A stretch of DNA of 64,000 bases from NCBI RefSeq assembly GCF_000744705.1, contig NZ_JQML01000001.1:9372017-9436016 (forward strand), read 5' to 3'. Under the pieces are notes generated by a model. That model had not been told where the DNA came from and ran no database searches. It saw only the letters and a program-made list of their open reading frames with translations. Of the stretch, positions 61,373-64,000 are shown one piece after another. Origin of the DNA: Streptacidiphilus albus JL83. Its GTDB lineage: Bacteria; Actinomycetota; Actinomycetes; Streptomycetales; Streptomycetaceae. Within the stretch, counting starts at the first letter, position 1. Each line of letters starts with the position of its first letter. A program made the position numbers and the translations under genes.

Positions 61373-61859
61373 GGCGAGGGCGACGTCGGTTCCCTCGGGC
61401 GCCGTGAACGGCGCTGCGGCAGCCAGCGCCGCCGCGTGCTCAGCGAGTCCCGTCGTGAACGCGTCGAACGCCTCTCGCTCGGCCCCGTCGAAGGGGAACC
61501 GCCCGTGCAGCACCTCGCAGTGAAGCAGCCACAGGTCGCGCTCGTCGCCTCGTCGTCCGCCAGCTCGATGCCGTAGCCTGCGTATTCGTCCAGGATCGCG
61601 GTGTGCTGCCCGGGCGCGACCCATTCCGCGCCCAGGTCCACCATGACGTCGGTCCCCGGGAACTCCCGCGACCAGGCCCGTCCGCCGACGCGGTCCCGGG
61701 CCTCGAAGACCTTCACTGCCAGGCCGCGTTCCGCCAGATCCCGGGCCGCGACCAGTCCCGCGAGCCCGGCCCCACGACGATCACGTCCCACAGGGGGTCG
61801 TCGCCCACCGCGTCCGTCGGGTTGGTTCCGGACACAACGGTGGTTCCATTCGTGCTCAT
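61372..61859 (-). pseudogene. flavin monoamine oxidase, frameshifted and 3'-truncated
   Basis: The gene starts with an intact ATG and reads to the FAD-binding motif, then a missing base (near 61776) shifts the frame inside VVGAGLAGLVAARDLAERGL. It continues well to EWVAPGQHTAILDEYAGYG and ELADDE, where a second frameshift occurs, and goes on as DLWLLHCEVLHGRFPFDGAE to about 61372, where an ISL3 fragment ends it. About 160 of the usual 450 residues remain. It would have oxidised a primary amine. Confidence 0.8.
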
Positions 61860-62092
61860 GCGGGGGCTCCTCGTGCACGCCCTCCCAGCTGGGCCTGATG
61901 CGGTGCACGTTCGCGGGTCCAGGGACGCCCGGGACGCCCCGATGGCACCCGCACCGTCGTTGAGTGTCCATGCAGACTGGTTACACGAGCAAGCAGTTCA
62001 CCGACGCCGCACCACGGACGAGTTGGCCGGCCGGGATATTGCCTCCCGACGTTCTGGCACAGGCGCACCCCGGCCGCAGCAGCTCACCGGTC

Positions 62093-62317
62093 TCAAGGCC
62101 CCACGGCAGCTGGTGCAGCACCGCGGCGGAGGCGGTGCGGTCGGGCATCGAACACGAAGTGGACGCCGACCCGTGAGGGCGGGTCCCGCAGTCGGCGCCG
62201 CACGGTCAGGGTCTCTTCCAGGACCGCGTCAACGAGTTCGAACGGTGGGCCCCGGATCAGCTCGCCCGGATGACCGAGTACGAACCGACCCCCGGCCACG
62301 GTGAACTCGCGGGACAC
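62093..62317 (-). mobile_element. IS4-family transposase N-terminal fragment
   Basis: The frame GRFVLGHPGELIRGPPFELV, DAVLEETLTVRRRLRDPPSR, VGVHFVF matches the N-terminal domain of IS4-type transposases (PFELVDAVLEET...RLRDLPSRVGVYFVLA). It then degenerates into FDARPHRLRRG. The DDE domain is absent. The fragment sits beside the broken amine oxidase, so at least two transposons were involved here. Confidence 0.72.
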
Positions 62318-62369
62318 GGTCGCGGCCGGGCGTGATCCGGTCTTCGGTCGCGAGAGGGCTCGGACAGGG

Positions 62370-62404
62370 GCTCGGCCCGGCGCAGGAGATCCGCCGGGCC
62401 GAGC
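62370..62404. terminator. terminator of the beta-propeller gene
   Basis: GCTCGGCCCGGC pairs perfectly with GCCGGGCCGAGC around an 11-nt loop, 19 bp beyond the stop on the minus strand. Confidence 0.88.
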
Positions 62405-62422
62405 AGGAGGGACGGGGTGCTG

Positions 62423-64000
62423 TCAGAAGGCGAAGTAGGCGGTGTGGGTGCTGCCGTCGGTCAGGGTGAGGGTGAACTGCTGGCAGGTGCCGTGGAAGGA
62501 GACCGGGGTCTTCCAGATGTAGGCGTAGATGCCGAGCAGGGGGGTGTAGCTGAGGCTGCCGGTGGCGGTGGTGCTGCTACCGGTGGGGGCGTGGGTGAGG
62601 CAGTTGACGGGCTGGCTGGTGGGTGATCCCGCGGCGATGACGCCCAGGCCCTTGTTGCCGTGCAGGCTGAACGGGACCGTGACGGGAAGGCCCGGGATCC
62701 TGGGGTTCACGAAGGGCGGGTTCACTACAGGAAGGAGGAAGCCGGTGAAGGTGAACGGGGTGACGTAGGTGTAGTGGTCGGCGCTGGTGGTGGTACTGGT
62801 GCCGCCGGGGGTGGTGACGGTGACGTCCACGGTGCCGGCGCTGCCGGGCGGGGTGGTGGCGGTGCAGGTCGTGGCGGTGGCGCAGGTGAAGCTGGTGGCG
62901 TTGGTCGCGCCGAAGGTGATCGCGGTGGCGCTGCTCAGGGCGGTGCCGGTGATGGTGACCGTGGTGCCGCCGGCGGTGGTGCCGGTGGCCGGGGTGACGG
63001 CGGTGACCGCCGGGGCCGCGAAGTAGGTGTACTGGTCGGCGCTGCTGGTGGTGCTGGTGCCGCCGCCGGTGGTGGCCCGGACGTCGACCGTTCCGGCGGT
63101 GCCGGCGGGGGCGGTGGCGGTGCAGGAGGTCGCGGTGCAGGTGACCGCGGTGGCGGGGTTCCCGCCGAAGGTCAGGGAGGCGCCGGTCAGGCCGGTGCCG
63201 GTGACGGTGACCGTGGTGCCGCCGGCCAGGGGCCCGCCGGCGGGGCTGACGGCGGTGACGGTGGGTTGGGCGATGTAGGTGTACTGGTCGCCGGCGCTGG
63301 TGGCGGAGGTGCCGCTGGGGGTGGTGACCTGGACGTCGACGGTGCCTGCGGTGCCGGGCGGTGCGGTGGCGGTGCAGGTGGTCGCGGTGCAGGACACGGC
63401 GGTGGCCGGGTTGCCGGCGCCGAAGGTGACGGAGGTGGCGGCGGCCAGGTTGGTGCCGGTGATCGTGACCGCGGTGCCGCCGGAGGCCGGCCCGCCCGCG
63501 GGGCTGATCGCGGTGACGGTGGGTGCGGGGAAGGGTACGACGCCGGTCGCCACGGCCTGCGGGTTGGTGCCGACGGGGATGGTGGCGGTGACGGTGTCGG
63601 TCGCGGTGTCGATCACCGAGGCGGTGTTGCCGAGGAAGTCTGCGACGTAGACGTGGGCGCCGTCCGCGGTGGCCGCCGCTCCGATGGGGTAGCTGCCGAC
63701 GGGGATGGTGGCGGTGATGGTGCCGGTGGCGGTGTCGACCACAGCGACTGCCGCGCCGGACAGTTCGGTCACGTACAGGTGGGCGCCGTCGGGGGTGACC
63801 GCGACACCAAAGGGTCCTGAGGGGACCGCGATGGTGGAGCTGACCGTGTCGGTCGCCGTGTCGATGACGGCGACGCCGGTGCCGTCGTCGGGCACGTAGA
63901 GGTGGGCCCCGTCCGGCGAGACCGCGATGTCTTCGCCGAAGGCGGTGATGGTGGCGGTGACGGTGTCGGTGGCGGTGTCGATCACCGAGATGGTGCCGGC
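62423..64000 (-). CDS. secreted beta-propeller/IPT-repeat protein (5' end outside window)
   Basis: At least 525 residues. The visible N-terminal part has YVTN/YncE-type beta-propeller repeats of about 42 residues (VIDTATDTVTATI, VSPDGAHLYVPDD), followed by three IPT/TIG immunoglobulin-like domains of about 85 residues each (PTVTAISPAGGPASGGTAVT, TCTATAPPGTAGTVDVQVTT) and a C-terminal domain of about 110 residues with two Cys. This is an extracellular binding or adhesion-type architecture. The gene continues past the right edge. The high internal repetition makes antisense open frames that are not genes. Confidence 0.88.
   Translation of the reverse strand, partial: AGTISVIDTATDTVTATITAFGEDIAVSPDGAHLYVPDDGTGVAVIDTATDTVSSTIAVPSGPFGVAVTPDGAHLYVTELSGAAVAVVDTATGTITATIPVGSYPIGAAATADGAHVYVADFLGNTASVIDTATDTVTATIPVGTNPQAVATGVVPFPAPTVTAISPAGGPASGGTAVTITGTNLAAATSVTFGAGNPATAVSCTATTCTATAPPGTAGTVDVQVTTPSGTSATSAGDQYTYIAQPTVTAVSPAGGPLAGGTTVTVTGTGLTGASLTFGGNPATAVTCTATSCTATAPAGTAGTVDVRATTGGGTSTTSSADQYTYFAAPAVTAVTPATGTTAGGTTVTITGTALSSATAITFGATNATSFTCATATTCTATTPPGSAGTVDVTVTTPGGTSTTTSADHYTYVTPFTFTGFLLPVVNPPFVNPRIPGLPVTVPFSLHGNKGLGVIAAGSPTSQPVNCLTHAPTGSSTTATGSLSYTPLLGIYAYIWKTPVSFHGTCQQFTLTLTDGSTHTAYFAF

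Noticed and set aside
62660-63820. A 386-residue Gly/Ala-rich plus-strand frame
   Set aside because: It is the antisense of the repetitive IPT domains; composition is an artefact of the repeats.
1-64000. tRNA, rRNA, riboswitch or CRISPR loci
   Set aside because: I saw no tRNA-like cloverleaf, rRNA segment, conserved riboswitch core or spaced repeat array by eye; a covariance-model scan would be needed to exclude small RNAs.

Overview
The window comes from a very GC-rich actinomycete chromosome. The G/C-biased third codon positions, frequent GTG/TTG starts, SARP, AfsR-like and LuxR-type regulators, SpoIIE/STAS signalling, small secreted proteins and Streptomyces-type small proteins (DUF4193, DUF5133, YtxH-like) all point to Streptomyces or a close relative such as Kitasatospora. 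No rRNA, tRNA, origin or CRISPR array is visible. The content is accessory or arm-like: two or three biosynthetic loci, stress-signalling genes, and scattered IS and gene remnants.

Region A (1-15.1 kb) is a biosynthetic locus that probably continues to the left. It holds an HSL-type esterase, a class I/II aminotransferase, a DrrAB-like exporter, an MGT-type glycosyltransferase, an acyl-carrier-like protein whose attachment serine is replaced, a KASIII-like synthase, a normal ACP, a truncated KAS-like partner, an Sfp-type phosphopantetheinyl transferase, a possible glycosyltransferase-like protein and a GNAT acetyltransferase. A large SARP/NB-ARC/TPR activator and a LuxR regulator follow. Two DasR-like (dre) palindromes sit in its intergenic gaps.

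Region B (15.2-18.4 kb) is a compact MerR regulon. A MerR-VOC-VOC operon and an exported NTF2-like protein are each preceded by an almost identical MerR-type promoter.

Region C (18.5-38.2 kb) is dominated by stress signalling. It holds STAS proteins, a HATPase anti-sigma kinase, a SpoIIE phosphatase coupled to a cobalamin-binding protein and a STAS protein, zwf and gnd (oxidative pentose phosphate pathway), catalase, and a second phosphatase module of RsbQ, RsbP and STAS type. Between these lie decayed genes (an acetyltransferase with an internal deletion, a beheaded MDR reductase, a transketolase tail) and several small proteins.

Region D (38.4-45.4 kb) contains a class III lanthipeptide locus: a LanKC synthetase and, 60 bp downstream, a 32-residue precursor with two cysteines and a labionin-type motif, closed by a strong terminator. 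An ammonium transporter and remnants of IS3 and IS5 transposases flank it.

Region E (45.4-49 kb) looks like a small phage- or integrative-element-derived island with a proteasome-like Ntn hydrolase and several small Cys-rich proteins.

Region F (49-57.3 kb) is a second candidate biosynthetic locus. It has regulators, two small secreted peptides, a possible cupin-like protein, an Fe/2-oxoglutarate oxygenase, a GT4 glycosyltransferase, a fatty-acid-hydroxylase-type protein, an HSL-type esterase and a stand-alone condensation-domain protein.

Region G (58-64 kb) contains a winged-helix regulator divergent from a secreted protein, a frameshifted lipoprotein, an IS graveyard (ISL3 and IS4 fragments around a broken amine oxidase), and a secreted beta-propeller/IPT protein that runs off the right edge.
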